Shown here piece by piece: positions 21,110 to 31,620 of a stretch of DNA of 64,000 nucleotides. Both the position numbers and the translations under genes were made by a program. Below the pieces are notes generated by a model that was not told where the DNA came from, searched no databases, and saw nothing but the letters and a program-made list of their open reading frames with translations. The stretch's first letter is position 1. Every line of letters starts with the position of its first letter. The DNA lies in contig JAIVFJ010000169.1 in NCBI GenBank assembly GCA_025765615.1, positions 62,001-126,000 on the forward strand. The letters are read 5' to 3'. This DNA is from Zopfochytrium polystomum (Eukaryota > Chytridiomycota > Chytridiomycetes > Chytridiales > Chytridiaceae).

Positions 21110-23925
21110 TCCACTCCTTTGACCATTTGCCAGACATGGCTTTGCACGAGTTTGGGGATTGGGACAAGTTGTGCTTGTGAGGTAGGTTTGCCCAGAACGT
21201 GTACGCTTAGCTGAGTTCTACAGTGATGGTGAATGTGAATGTTGGTGATGAGAAGGTCTTCTGCACAATGCTGGTCTGGGCTCCCCCCAGTACCCTATGA
21301 GGTGAGGCGACCACTCCCCCATACACAGCTTGCCTTCTACTCAGCCTCGTTGAAGAATCAGCAGAATGTTTTTGTCAAGTCAAACATCCAAGCCAAAACC
21401 ACAAAGTTTCTGGTCAGATTACAAAAGTTGAGGGCAATCTCTGAAGTATCCAGATCCTGGCCATGCTGCACGAATGAATGAGGCATTCAAAGAACATAGC
21501 TGTTCTGGAGTGACTCTATTAAAGGAGTTTGAAATCTAGAGTCAGTTAGATTTGGTTCTGCAAAGGAAGAATCTTATATGAGAATGGAACTTAAGTAATC
21601 TTGCAAGATTGAGCTTGTTCATAGTTTGCTCTGAAATAGTGTTAGTGTTGAGTGTCCAGTAAAGATAAACGTTGGTATTCCTTGGAATGAGCCAAAGGTT
21701 ATTTGAAGGAAAATTGTGTTTTGTCACTGAAGTTGGTTAGGAATAATTCATCAGAGTGATGCAATTGAGGTGAAGATTCAGGTATGGCTGTGGAATTTCC
21801 TGCGATGTGGGACGTGGTGTTAGTATGTCTGCGTATTTAAGCTGAAGCAGTCAATATGTGTGAGTTGAGGTCCCTAGCCAGGGTCAAGTAAGCCCAGCAA
21901 AATTAGGTAATCCATAGTTTGAATCCTGAGTCCAGATTCATTTGGCTAAAACAGATAGAGCATTTTCTTAAGCCATCATCCCGGCACCAAGAAGACCATG
22001 CCAAGTTGGTGCCAATCCATGCTGAGACCGCCTTGCAACTCTGTGCTGATGATCATCTTTCACTTATTCCAAGCGTCCTCCATGTAATTGGCTATACAGT
22101 GCTGATGATCATCTTTTACTTATCCCTAGCATCCTCCTCCCTAAGTGGAAGATGATGTTTGATATTGCACTGGCAAAATGGTTAGAGGATGGTTAAACTA
22201 CTCAACCAGTCCTGGTTCTATCAATGAATGGACAGCAAATTGTCTTTGGCTGAAGTTATGTGAGCAAAGATAATGAGAGGCTTAGCCTGATGTAACAGAG
22301 TCCAAGGTCAAGAGGAAATTGCACAAGGCTGCCATGGTTGTGAGAGTTGGCACTTGCATAACTATTGGTCATCCCAATCGCTTATATGTTTGATAGAGTT
22401 GCAGAATGGTCGAAAACACTCTGATCTCAAAAGGTGGCCAAGTCGATGATAATTGCATCAGGAAGTCCAGAAATTGAACTGCCGAAATGGGTCAAAGGCA
22501 AGCAAAACACCATATCTTTAAATCCTAATACGTTGTGCCCTGTGTTGATGTTCATGGAATGATGAATCAGGAGACTGCGAGACTGACAGGACACTGCATG
22601 GCTGTATGTTGAGAGGAAAAAGGAAGATACTTTGATGCATATCAAAAGAGAAGAGCAAAACACTTAGCAGATTGATTATTAGTTGATGGAGCTAGTTGGT
22701 TTTTGAGGGCCTCTGTTGTTTGTTGTTCAATCAATATGGGGAGGCAGATAACCAGGATAGTAACAGTTGGTGTGGTGATTTCTGGTGCAGTAGCAGTTGA
22801 GTCTTAGTCACTTTGATTGGCCAGCTTGATATGTTGCTTATCAGGGTTTTGTCAAACAGGTTTTTGAAGAGTGAGATTAGTTTGGCTGAACTTGTTATCT
22901 GAGGAGCTGGGTTGCTGACAACAAGAAAAACGTTTCCTATCCCCACATCCAACAGGCTTTGGTTCAGTGAGCCGACAAAGACTCAAACAACTTTTTGGAA
23001 AGGGCGAATACGATGGAGGAGTTCTCCAACTGCTGACTTTGCAAAGCTGTCAACCTGATGGTTCGCTTTGGTGAAGGCATCTGTTTTCAGTTGGTTCCAT
23101 TTTGAAGCGTTGAAAGTCGTCAATGATGTCCTTTGCAAGTCCCTGGTCTGTTTCTCTTGTCCACGAGGCGGAGGCACCAATTGGAATCTGGGATGAGACG
23201 ACTTTGCGATAAAGTGGCTGAGCTGCGGAAAGAGCCCATCAGGTGCAACTGCAGTAGACAGAGGCAGCGAAAGACTGTTGGCAAACAAAATCCAATAATG
23301 TCAACACAGATAGAGTGGTTGTGTGCTTGGTCCGAAATAGTGTTACGAAGGGCGCACAAAGTGCCTTGGATTTGAATGCTTGATCTGTCCTTTGTGAGAC
23401 TACACTGAGGTCTCAGTGATAAAGTCTAGGGATTTTATCTGCAAAAACAAGCGTACTTGTCATAAAACCACAAGGATCGGGACCCCTATTATTATTCCTG
23501 GTTCTTTAGTTTCCAAGGCATTATCAAAGTGTATTTGCAGCCAACCCATCTTTATTATTGGGCCTGCTTTTACTACTTTCGTCTTAACAGTTTCCGTTGC
23601 GCCAGGGTCTTCCAAGCATCACTCTTCTTCATCTTCATCTGAATCAAAGTCAAACTCAGAGGCAAAAAAGGCAGGCTCTTAAGTGGAAGGACAGCCTGAT
23701 CTGCCATTTCCTGCATTCAAGCTCTCTTTCTTATAATCAATGTCTTGAAAATCAGTTTGCCTCAGCCCAAAAGCCAAATTCAAGTTGAATGAAATGAAGC
23801 TTGATAGCAGGGCTATACCTGGTTTTATTTGCAAGGGACCTTGTTAACTTAAGCATAGGGATAGTTTTTGATGGCTGCATGTTTATTACTCCTTTATGAC
23901 TCTTGCTGAGTCAGGATAATGCTCA

Positions 23926-24034
23926 GCCGTCTTAGCTCATCTGGGAGAGCGTAAGACTGAAGCAGCCACATGGTCGTCTGTGCAGGGGCTCTCTGGCAAT
24001 CTTAAGGCACCTGGTTCAATCCCGGGAGACGGCA
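23926..24034 (+). tRNA. tRNA-Phe (GAA) with 36-nt intron
   Basis: The acceptor stem GCCGTCT pairs perfectly with AGACGGC. The anticodon stem is TAAGA/TCTTA with loop CTGAAGA (GAA). The intron (23963-23998) follows position 37, the canonical eukaryotic nuclear site. The T-arm is ACCTGGTTCAATCCCGGG. Confidence 0.85.
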
Positions 24035-24499
24035 TGATAGAGTTGTATCTGGCACTGTAGCACTTTGGATTTTCTGCAGGGCAGACTGTGCAGCTGGTCA
24101 GGCCCAATGGACCTTTTTTGTGCATTTCAAGCCTCTAAGCAATTGATTGAAATACAGATGTCCACAAGACTGGCAATGTTTTCTGTTCTTCTTCTCTCCA
24201 CACATATGAGAGGGTTCATTTTCCTGTTGACTTGCAAGGTTTGAACCTTTGCTCTCCTTTTTGTTACAAAGAGACTCAGCATGATTTTATTGCACAAATT
24301 TCACAGTGGTGCCCATTCTCAAATGCTCAGCATGGTGCCATCATATGATGAACTAAACAGCACAAGCGCTTTTTCTCTCAATTGTTGCATCATTTGATGG
24401 TGTTTGGAAAAATTCAAGAAAAATGAGTGAAAATATGCACTGCCAGATTCAATATGTGCATAAAGCACGAAATATCTCTTGGTAAGTGCTGCCAGTGGA

Positions 24500-24607
24500 G
24501 CCTGGTTAGCTCAATCGGTAGAGCGTGTGACTCTTAGTCTCCTGCCATGTGCATTTCGACACACTTGCCGGATCCTGCAATCACAAGGCTGTGGGTTCAG
24601 CCCCTCT
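24500..24607 (+). tRNA. tRNA-Lys (CTT)-like, intron-containing, 3' end decayed
   Basis: The D-arm TAGCTCAATCGGTAGAGC is intact. The anticodon stem TGTGA/TCACA encloses CTCTTA-A (CTT), interrupted after position 37 by about 40 nt. The T-arm is GGTTCAGCCCC, but the 3' side has no partner for the 5' GCCTGGT, so this is probably a pseudogene. Confidence 0.55.
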
Positions 24608-25212
24608 ACTTTTTTCAGTTTTTTTTCAGTTTTTTTTTTCAAACACCCCTTCAATTACCTCCCAGGTGTGCGGTGGGAAAGCGTGGCAGGAAAGGAAGGT
24701 TTCCTCCTACAAACAAATGATTTTGCTACCATTTATATGTTGGTGATGTGCCATGGCAAATCAGAAAGGTTCAAGGTCCTGTGTCCTATGCACGAGAGCG
24801 CTGTTCAGGTTTTGGCTGATTGGCCACTGTGGGGATGGATGAAGTACACTACTGAAGGTGTGGTGGTGAGGTTGAAGCTGATTTCTGTCTGCCTTGTGTT
24901 TGTTGCTGTACAAAACTGCTACAAGGACCAAAACTCAATCTCCCTTGCACAAGGTGCCCAATTGCCCCACAGTGTCAGGTTAGACTTCCTGTACACTACT
25001 TACGCCAACAGACCCAAACCAAACAGGTGCATCAAAAACGGCTTGCTGTGTAAGACACAAGTTTTGCCAGTGACTGGAAGATTGGCTTACAATTGTACAT
25101 CCTTCCCATCCCACCCACCAGTGAGTGGTCAAGGAGCTTGTGCCAGGCTTCCACAGCATTTGCAGGCCAAAACAACCAGCCCCTTGTCGCCATCAAGGCT
25201 GGGTGTTGGGGC

Positions 25213-25284
25213 GAGCGTGCCAGGGGTCGAACCTGGAATCTCTTGATTCGTAGTCAAGCGCGGTAACCATTTTGCCACACGCCC
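25213..25284 (-). tRNA. tRNA-Arg (ACG)
   Basis: 72 nt. The acceptor GGGCGTG pairs with CACGCTC, the anticodon stem is CTTGA/TCAAG and the loop CTACGAA gives ACG. The T-arm CCAGGTTCGACCCCTGG is perfect. No intron. Confidence 0.9.
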
Positions 25285-25957
25285 TTGGCTTGGTGCGTGC
25301 TGCTTGCTTATCTAACGCCCTTTCTTGGAGCCTTGTTTTGATTGCAATCTAGGGGTTTGTTAAGCAGCTGCAGATCAGAAACTATATCAGGCAATTCTCG
25401 GCAGCACCAACTACCTGGCAACACACACGGGACTGGGGATCTCGCTCCAGCAGTTTTGGTATCTCAGCGCTTTCAGCAAAGATCACAGAGAGCAGCATAT
25501 GAGAATTCTCAATGTTGCTGGCTACACTGACACTGCCCACAGCGTCCACTCAGATGGAAAATCACAGCTCAGCTACAATGTTCTTTTTGGAGGACCAACT
25601 ATCATCTGGACATCTGTTCAGACCAGCACTGTTATGTTGTGAGTAACCCTGAGGAAAAATGACATTTGCACTGGTCCCAGTGCTATTGACACTTCTAACT
25701 GCATGAGCACTTGGAGGTGGTCTTGGCTGCTCTGGCCTCGAAGCCTCAAACCATTTTGCAGCAAGCTTCTGGTCCTTGAAGTGCAAATGAAACAGTCAGA
25801 GCTAGAAGGCTATCACAGCCACCCCAGCCAGCCTGCAGTGTGAAAGGGGGACCCACAGCAGCTCAGGAAAAGCATGATAAGCCTCAAAGTGTTAGGGCAA
25901 GATGAAGGTTTTGTATCGAAAGGTTGGCAAGAAACAAATAATTCTCCATTAGAAGGA

Positions 25958-26028
25958 GCAACAGTGGTTCAGTGGTAGAATTATCGCCTGCCACGCGGTA
26001 GACCCGGGTCCGATTCCCGGCTGTTGCA
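25958..26028 (+). tRNA. tRNA-Gly (GCC)
   Basis: The acceptor GCAACAG pairs with CTGTTGC. The anticodon region CGCCTGCCACGCG gives GCC, and the T-arm CCGGGTCCGATTCCCGG is complete. No intron. An A discriminator follows. Confidence 0.9.
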
Positions 26029-26080
26029 ATCATTGTGTGATTGAAAGCTAAAATGTCAACAAAGGCAATCTCTGCCCTCT

Positions 26081-26171
26081 GCCCTCTGCTGGAATCAGAC
26101 GGACGACCTTATCCTTGCAAGGGCCGTGTGCCCTCCTACAAGGGATACGCTCTGTCAGCTGAGCAGAAGGC
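26081..26171 (-). tRNA. tRNA-Thr (TGT)-like, intron-containing, probably decayed
   Basis: The acceptor GCCTTCT pairs with AGAGGGC. The anticodon stem TATCC/GGATA encloses CTTGTA-A (TGT), with an intron of about 21 nt after position 37. Two bases are missing before the D-arm, and the T-loop reads TCTGATTC instead of TTCGATTC, so function is doubtful. Confidence 0.5.
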
Positions 26172-26277
26172 TTCCTAATTCACTGTTTGACCAGCCCAAC
26201 TCAAACTCAAGCAGCTTTGATTGATGTGCTGGCCAATCTGCTGCAGCAGGCCAAGGATAGGCAGTGTGAGCAATGCT

Positions 26278-26366
26278 TGTCCAGACAAACACACTTGCAC
26301 ACATACACGGATAAAGACCTATGCATGCACGCACACACGTTTGCACACACATACACACACACAGTC
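26278..26366 (+). repeat. CA-rich simple sequence
   Basis: An interrupted CACACA tract of about 90 bp. Confidence 0.7.
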
Positions 26367-27256
26367 ACACACAGTGTGGCAATGCTCAATGCAGCACTGT
26401 CCTGCTCAACCACTGCTGGCCAGCCTGAGGTGGGAAGAAAAACAACTGTGCCCACACAAAGTGATTCATGCACAACCGTCTCTCAGTGTATGTCTCCTCC
26501 ACAAGGTAGTCACATCAGAAATTGTGGCACTAATTGGGGAGGAACTGTGGACTTTGCCAACTTGCCACAGCTGTCCAATGGCCATGGCTGTCCACTGGAG
26601 ATGGCCAGCCAGCAGATTGGGCTTTCCTAAAGCCATGGTGAAGTATGAGCCAGGGTTGTCCAGGTAAGAGAAACTGTGGCCTGGTCCAAACAGCTGCCAC
26701 AGGAATCCACAGCCAATAATGCACAATTCGACACCTGGCAATTATTTTTGCTTCCCATGGCCCAGATTTCTGGACCTTGCAGTTATAGTATGCCCCAAAA
26801 CAATGCAGTGGCCATTCGCAACCAGCCAGTACGCCCTTCCCCTTCATCCCCTGTAACAGCCTCTCTCCCAAGCAGGTGCAACAGTTTTGCTTCCCGAAGC
26901 AATCAAGATGTGTTCTGTTTAAAAAAAGAAGAACAAAAAATAATTAAAATCTCAAACCCACTCTTCAAATGCATCACTTCATCTTGGGATGTGAAAGTTG
27001 TGTTGTCCTTCAGTGCGCTGTGACAACATGACACATGATCAGCAGAATTTCACAGCACAGTTGATACAGGAACTCACCAGCTCAAGGTCAGATAATTTTG
27101 TTCAAATTGGCCTTCCAGCACAAAGAATGTAAGAACCCGGGGCCCCTTGAATGCATTTTAAACTGAATATTGCGACTCACCAAAACTGTACAATCATACT
27201 TCTGAGTGAATATTTGAGCAATATGCAAGCAAGGAATTTGGGTATGGTGACTGTCT

Positions 27257-27634
27257 TCATGAACGACATCCTCCAAAAAAACCCTCCTCATGCAAGTTAT
27301 AGTGGCGTGTCTGGAGATTGGTCTGTCCAGCAAAGTTGTAGATGAGGGCAATAGACTCACTGTCTGTGTCGAAACCCAAGAAGAGTCCAAGTGAGGCCCG
27401 AGGAGAGAACTTGTGCAGGTTCTGTGTACTCACTGTTGAGTGTGACAATGAGGCAGCCAAAAATTCCAAGGTGGCGTAGGTTGGGTTTCGGCCTTGGTAA
27501 TATTCAAATGGAATTTGACCACTGTGGGTGTGTTGCACACAATTGCACAGGAATGAAGCGTGGCGTATTGCGTAGTTTGTCAACAGCGCAAGCCAGCGCC
27601 CAGGTCTGCATTGGCGGTGGCTTGCTCTCCCCAT
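27257..27634 (-). pseudogene. Copia integrase-region relic
   Basis: A 125-codon open stretch reads PFEYYQGRNPTYATLEFLAA, then HKFSPRASLGLFLGFDTDSE and TRHYNLHEEGFF. This is the segment after the Copia integrase core (P-x-E-x-x-x-G-P, KF-x-PRA-x-x-x-x-FLG). The catalytic core and the rest of the polyprotein are absent. Confidence 0.65.
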
Positions 27635-27726
27635 GGCTATCGTGAGAACGATAGCTGACAGTCACAATAGGTTCGGGTCCGTCTTGTGCCTCTTGCTGCT
27701 AACCAGTCATGTTATGAATCACCCTC

Positions 27727-27925
27727 TGGAAACCTCTGGAACCTTCTAGAACATTCCTTCATGGAACCTTCTGGAACCTTCTGGAACCTTCTAGAACATT
27801 CCTTCATGGAACCTTCTGGAACCTCTGGAACCTTCTAGAACATTCCTTCATGGAACCTTCTGGAACCTTCTGGAACCTTCTAGAACATTCCTTCATGGAA
27901 CCTTGTGGAACCTTCTGGAACCTTC
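27727..27925 (+). repeat. Tandem heat-shock-element array (45-bp units)
   Basis: About 200 bp hold some 18 GAA and 19 TTC triplets, mostly alternating with exact 2-nt gaps. The 10-bp core is TGGAACCTTC and the variant box is TAGAACATTC. The larger unit is about 45 bp; the TAGAACATTCC box recurs at 27747, 27792, 27836 and 27881. Alternating nGAAn/nTTCn with this spacing is the heat-shock-factor binding consensus. Confidence 0.85.
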
Positions 27926-28035
27926 TTTGCTTTCCTGACTTGTCTTGTTGTCATTGGTATCATTGGTATCATTGTATTACTAATTGCTCTTTCTGGAACT
28001 TTCTTGGAGTCTTGACAAGGAACACTCTCAAAAGG

Positions 28036-28043
28036 TATAAAAG
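28036..28043 (+). promoter_or_regulatory. LTR TATA box
   Basis: TATAAAAG lies about 110 bp downstream of the GAA/TTC array. It is conserved in the minus-strand LTR copy, as expected for the U3 promoter. Confidence 0.65.
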
Positions 28044-28516
28044 GGGGATGGGGGACCTGTCCCATCCCTCAAGTGAATTATTGTTTCCAATACAATCATC
28101 ACTCCTCTCAGTTCCTTGTCTGCCTTGCCCTGTCCTGCCATGTTCCTGACAAGTCAGCTCCACCTAACAGCTGAAAAAGAAAAACATTGGACAATATGGT
28201 GTTTCTTTTGGCTGGTGTGGGTGATTAGGCTGCTGTGACTGCTTGCTCTTCTTGGCCCTAATAAGCATGGGACACTGGATTGCCCTGGAACCTGGATGGT
28301 CTTGGCCACCAGATTGCCCACTGCCACAGCAAGCCACCTGCCACAGTTTGCCACAAGCCATGGCCATTTACCCACCATGGCTTGCTCCAGGCGACAGGGC
28401 TGACAAATTCGGGTGGCGGCGCCATTGTGGATTCTGGGGATTCTGCCACCCTGGCTTTCTGCAATTAGTGCCACAAAAGTTCCTATGCAGGGGGTCTCCC
28501 AACTGCAGGGGAAAAT

Positions 28517-28597
28517 GGTCAGAGTGGGATTCGAACCGAAAATCTCAAACTGATCATTAAGAGCCTGGAAGTCGACAGCCCAGGCGTCCTCACTCAC
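28517..28597 (-). tRNA. tRNA-like sequence, identity uncertain
   Basis: The 3' part has an intact T-arm-like box (GGTTCGAATCCCACTCTGACC). The 5' part does not fold into a standard D-arm and acceptor. Probably a decayed tRNA or tRNA-derived element. Confidence 0.3.
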
Positions 28598-29183
28598 ATT
28601 GTGATCACAATCTCCAACTCCAGCAGTGTTGATCAGGTGCTAGCACAAGAAGAGCTGTTCATTGAGAGGTGTTTTTTGGTAGTGCCAGCAGCGAAAGGTT
28701 GATTGGACGGTTTTGATCACGTCAAAAAAGCCGTCTTTGTGGCGCTAGGGTTAGGCCCCTTTCGCTGCACAAGATTTGCCTTTTTCTAATTTTTGTTCCG
28801 ATAAAAGAAAACAATTGTTTGAAAAACAGAAAGGAGGCAAAAAAGGCTATGGTGTGGACAAGAAAGGGTGTACCACCCTCTAATAGGGAAGGGGAGTGTG
28901 CTCAGCACCAACCTCTTCAATTTGTGCCTGCTTGTGCTTTGTGGTTGTTTGGCAGCTTTTAATATAGTCCCTGCCTACGCAATCTTCCTGTTCCAGCACT
29001 GGCACGTTGTGGAACACGTTTGAAGCTCATGCACCAACTGTACCAGCACAGTGCTTAAGGCTGAACTCACCCCACTGCATCTGGAGGTGGTTGCGCTTGG
29101 CACCTTCCCCACCATATGAGAATCTAGGCAACTCATTGGACTGACTGCTGTCAAAAAAAAACCCCACTTTGAAAGTGATGCTC

Positions 29184-29255
29184 CTCCCAGTCCGGGAATT
29201 GAACCCGAGTCTACCCCGTGACAGGGGGTGATACTAGCCACTATACTAACTGGGA
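29184..29255 (-). tRNA. tRNA-Asp (GTC)
   Basis: The acceptor TCCCAGT pairs with ACTGGGA, and the anticodon loop CTGTCAC gives GTC in a C/G stem. The T-arm is CTCGGGTTCAATTCCCGG. No intron. Confidence 0.9.
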
Positions 29256-29503
29256 ATGCCGCTTTGTGGGCAGAAATACTTAACATGCCGTCTCTAGAGT
29301 TCCTAACAGTTGAAGATACTGATACCAATGGTCCACTTTAAGGCATGTTGAAACCCACTTCTTGATTGGGTGGTTTGACTTTTCATGTGCAGTCTTTTTA
29401 CATGACAATTCCTAGCTGTTGAGGGGGTTTTTCCACCTGACAAAAACTTTGTTGTCCTGCCACTTGTGATTCCTCGCCCGTGCAACATTTGGAGGCTCTT
29501 GCA

Positions 29504-29556
29504 GGTGTGTGTGTGTGTGTGTGTGTATGTGTGTGTGTGTGTTTGTGTTTGTGTGG
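29504..29556. repeat. GT microsatellite
   Basis: A GT-rich tract of about 50 bp with a few A and T interruptions. Confidence 0.9.
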
Positions 29557-29934
29557 AAAGACAGCATGCAAATTCCTCACAAACTGACTTCTTATGGAAA
29601 CTGTGTGTTCTGCTGTGCCTGTTCCAGGAAATTTGCCCAGCAATTCTGTATGAAGTTTGAAACTGTGCATCGGCCATACTCCTTGCACTTTCATTGAAAA
29701 GGCAGTTTTCCATAGCAATTTGTGTGCAGAACATTTTCAAGGCACTTCTCATCTTCCCCTCTCCCCCTGCCCCCCATTTTGCCAAGAGGTGCAGTTCTGG
29801 CACTCGGCCTCTTTATCTGCGTAATGGTTACGAATAAGACGCACCCAGCTCCTGCCAAGCGAGACTAGATAAAATGTCACAGGCTTCACAGCAAGTTTTT
29901 GTTGTTAGTACCAGGGGATCCCTGCACCGCTACT

Positions 29935-30006
29935 GGGGGTATATATCAGTGGTAGATAGCTCGCTTCGCATGCGAGATGCCCAGGGTTCGATCCCCTGTG
30001 CCTCCA
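29935..30006 (+). tRNA. tRNA-Ala (CGC)
   Basis: The acceptor GGGGGTA pairs (with wobble) with TGCCTCC. The anticodon stem CTCGC/GCGAG encloses TTCGCAT (CGC), and the T-arm is CAGGGTTCGATCCCCTG. No intron. Confidence 0.85.
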
Positions 30007-30518
30007 CAGTGTTGTTGGAATGCATTGGAGTTATTGGTGTCACTGCCACTCTGGCTGACCAATCTGACAAGAGGAGCTGTTGGGCAATGCGCTCACAAAG
30101 CCTGTCTTCCTAACAGTCTTCCTGACTGGAAGATGCACATCCAAGAAAACTGCTAAGAATTTCAAAAAGGAGTGACAAGGGCCACTTGGCTGCAGCCACA
30201 CCAAAATAACCAGCAAGCACACAAACAAAACCACACTTGCACACCAAGAACAGCAGCAGCAGATACAGTGCAGGACATCGAAATCAAGCAAATTTGGATT
30301 TTCTCGTTTGCCCATCAAAATCATTTTTCCTGCTAAGGCAACCCCCCCAACTTCCCAAGCCCATTCGCTTCTCCTGCATCTCAGTATGAGATTCTTGAGT
30401 ATCTCACACAAGGTGTCAGTCATAGTTTAGGTTCTTCAGCTCTTACTCTACGCTGGCAAAAGGTGTGTTGTTTGGGATGGGATGGATTCTGACACTGCAA
30501 GACTATTAGCTTGAAATA

Positions 30519-30584
30519 GGGCAGATGGCTGAGCGGTCCAAGGCGCTACGTTCAGGTCGTAGTCCCGCACCGCAGGGATATGGC
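30519..30584 (+). tRNA. tRNA-Leu (CAG), truncated pseudogene
   Basis: The D-arm GATGGCTGAGCGGTCCAAGG, the anticodon stem CTACG/CGTAG with loop TTCAGGT (CAG), and a long variable arm are present. The sequence then diverges and lacks the T-arm and 3' acceptor. Confidence 0.6.
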
Positions 30585-30657
30585 AAAGAGGACAGACGGT
30601 CTTGCAGACAAATCGACCACAAGAGCCTGCCTCCCATTGAACATACTTTAAAATTGT

Positions 30658-30750
30658 GCCTTCTACCAGAATCGAACTGGTGACCTTCTCCTATCGTCAG
30701 GATGAATTCCTGCTACTAGGGAGACGCTCTGCCAACTGAGCCAAGAAGGC
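30658..30750 (-). tRNA. tRNA-Thr (AGT) with 21-nt intron
   Basis: The acceptor GCCTTCT/AGAAGGC is perfect, as are the anticodon stem TCTCC/GGAGA (loop CTAGTAA, AGT) and the T-arm ACCAGTTCGATTCTGGT. The intron (30693-30713) follows position 37 exactly. Confidence 0.9.
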
Positions 30751-31484
30751 CCACATCAACCCATCAAGACATGCCAATTTCTAAGTGAATGAGCTGATTG
30801 AGGATCCGGTAATCGTACTGCTGGCATGATTGCTGCTTAGGTGCCTTGGTGGGGCAAGAACCAAAGAATAAATTTTTTTCCTTCTGGCAGCACACCAACT
30901 ACAAAACCCTGAGTCACACCCTCCTCTGCTGGCCATGCTTCCCTGCTTTGCACTGATCCAACAGCCCACCTTCCCTCAACAGTCCAGCCTCGAAATTTGG
31001 GGATCCCTCAAGTTGACGATCTCAATCTAACCCCTACACTGTGCAGCCATCCACTGGGGAGAAAACCAGCCAGACATTATTCCTGTGAACAGTGTACAGG
31101 CACGCCTTTCTGACCCTAGCCTCTTTCCACAAATAATGCTCCCCTTTTCTCTTTTTTTTTCCTCTTCTTTTCTCTCTGTTGCTTCCTTTTCTTTTCTTTC
31201 CTGTGCGACATAATATCATGCTCCAATATTATCTACAGACAGAGTTGAATGCCTGTTTCCGCTGCCAGTAGTTTACCGGAGCACTCATTTCCCAGGCCAT
31301 CCACTGTTGCAAGGCCACGGCCCACAGGCAACTAACCCTGACTGGCTGAGACTGTTTCCCTTCCCCCTGCTGTGCCTCCCTCTTCCAAAAAAAAGGGGGG
31401 TTTCCTCTAGATGGCTAGCAGAACTGTGCAGGAGAAAAAAGCTATGGCACTAAGCAGGACAGCAACGCATTTACAGCAGGCTCA

Positions 31485-31574
31485 GCCTGTGTAGGTCAGG
31501 GGTAGAGCGTTACACTTGTACTCTGCCATTGGAGCTGCAATGTAAGGATCCAGTTGTCAATTCACTGCTCAGGC
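31485..31574 (+). tRNA. tRNA-Thr (TGT)-like, intron-containing, probably decayed
   Basis: The anticodon stem TTACA/TGTAA is perfect around CTTGTA-A (TGT), with an intron of about 19 nt. The acceptor pairs at only five positions (GCCTG/CAGGC) and the T-loop is altered (TTGTCAATTC). Confidence 0.45.
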
Positions 31575-31620
31575 ATTGGAGGTTAAGAAATCTGCACCTC
31601 AGTGTGCTTCACTCCACCAA

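Larger units (their letters stand above)
27710..28151 (+). mobile_element. Copia-type LTR carrying a heat-shock-element array (solo LTR)
   Basis: This plus-strand LTR starts TGTTAT (27710) and ends CTGACA (28151), about 442 bp. Its right half (about 27985-28151) matches the minus-strand LTR at 19960-20217, including the TATA region and the shared end. Its left half holds the GAA/TTC array. No coding sequence in the same orientation adjoins it, and no clear primer-binding site follows, so it is best read as a solo LTR. Confidence 0.65.
17800..31620. other. CpG-poor, AT-richer island with transposon relics and tRNA genes
   Basis: Over about 13.8 kb the sequence changes character. CpG is nearly absent outside tRNA genes, TG and CA are abundant, and no long intact coding ORF exists. 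Contents: PiggyBac-like and Copia relics, two LTRs, and a cluster of tRNA genes and tRNA-like pieces. Flanking DNA on both sides is CpG-rich. Stretches not listed separately (18.0-18.9, 21.1-23.9, 24.6-25.2, 26.2-27.2, 28.6-29.2, 30.8-31.4 kb) show only degenerate fragments. Confidence 0.75.

Noticed and set aside
22983..23288. Possible gag or protease region of the Copia relic
   Set aside because: No zinc knuckle or protease motif is visible in this or neighbouring frames.
23937..24125. Minus ORF containing MPSPGIEPGA
   Set aside because: It is the antisense of the tRNA-Phe T-arm, a known cause of false ORFs.
27727..27925. CRISPR-like array
   Set aside because: Units are contiguous with no unique spacers, in a eukaryotic LTR. 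It fits a heat-shock-element minisatellite.
17800..31620. Island as contaminating foreign DNA
   Set aside because: Not excluded, but not adopted: repeat-rich CpG-poor islands are common in fungi with repeat methylation, and tRNA introns sit at the standard nuclear position. Needs spanning reads.
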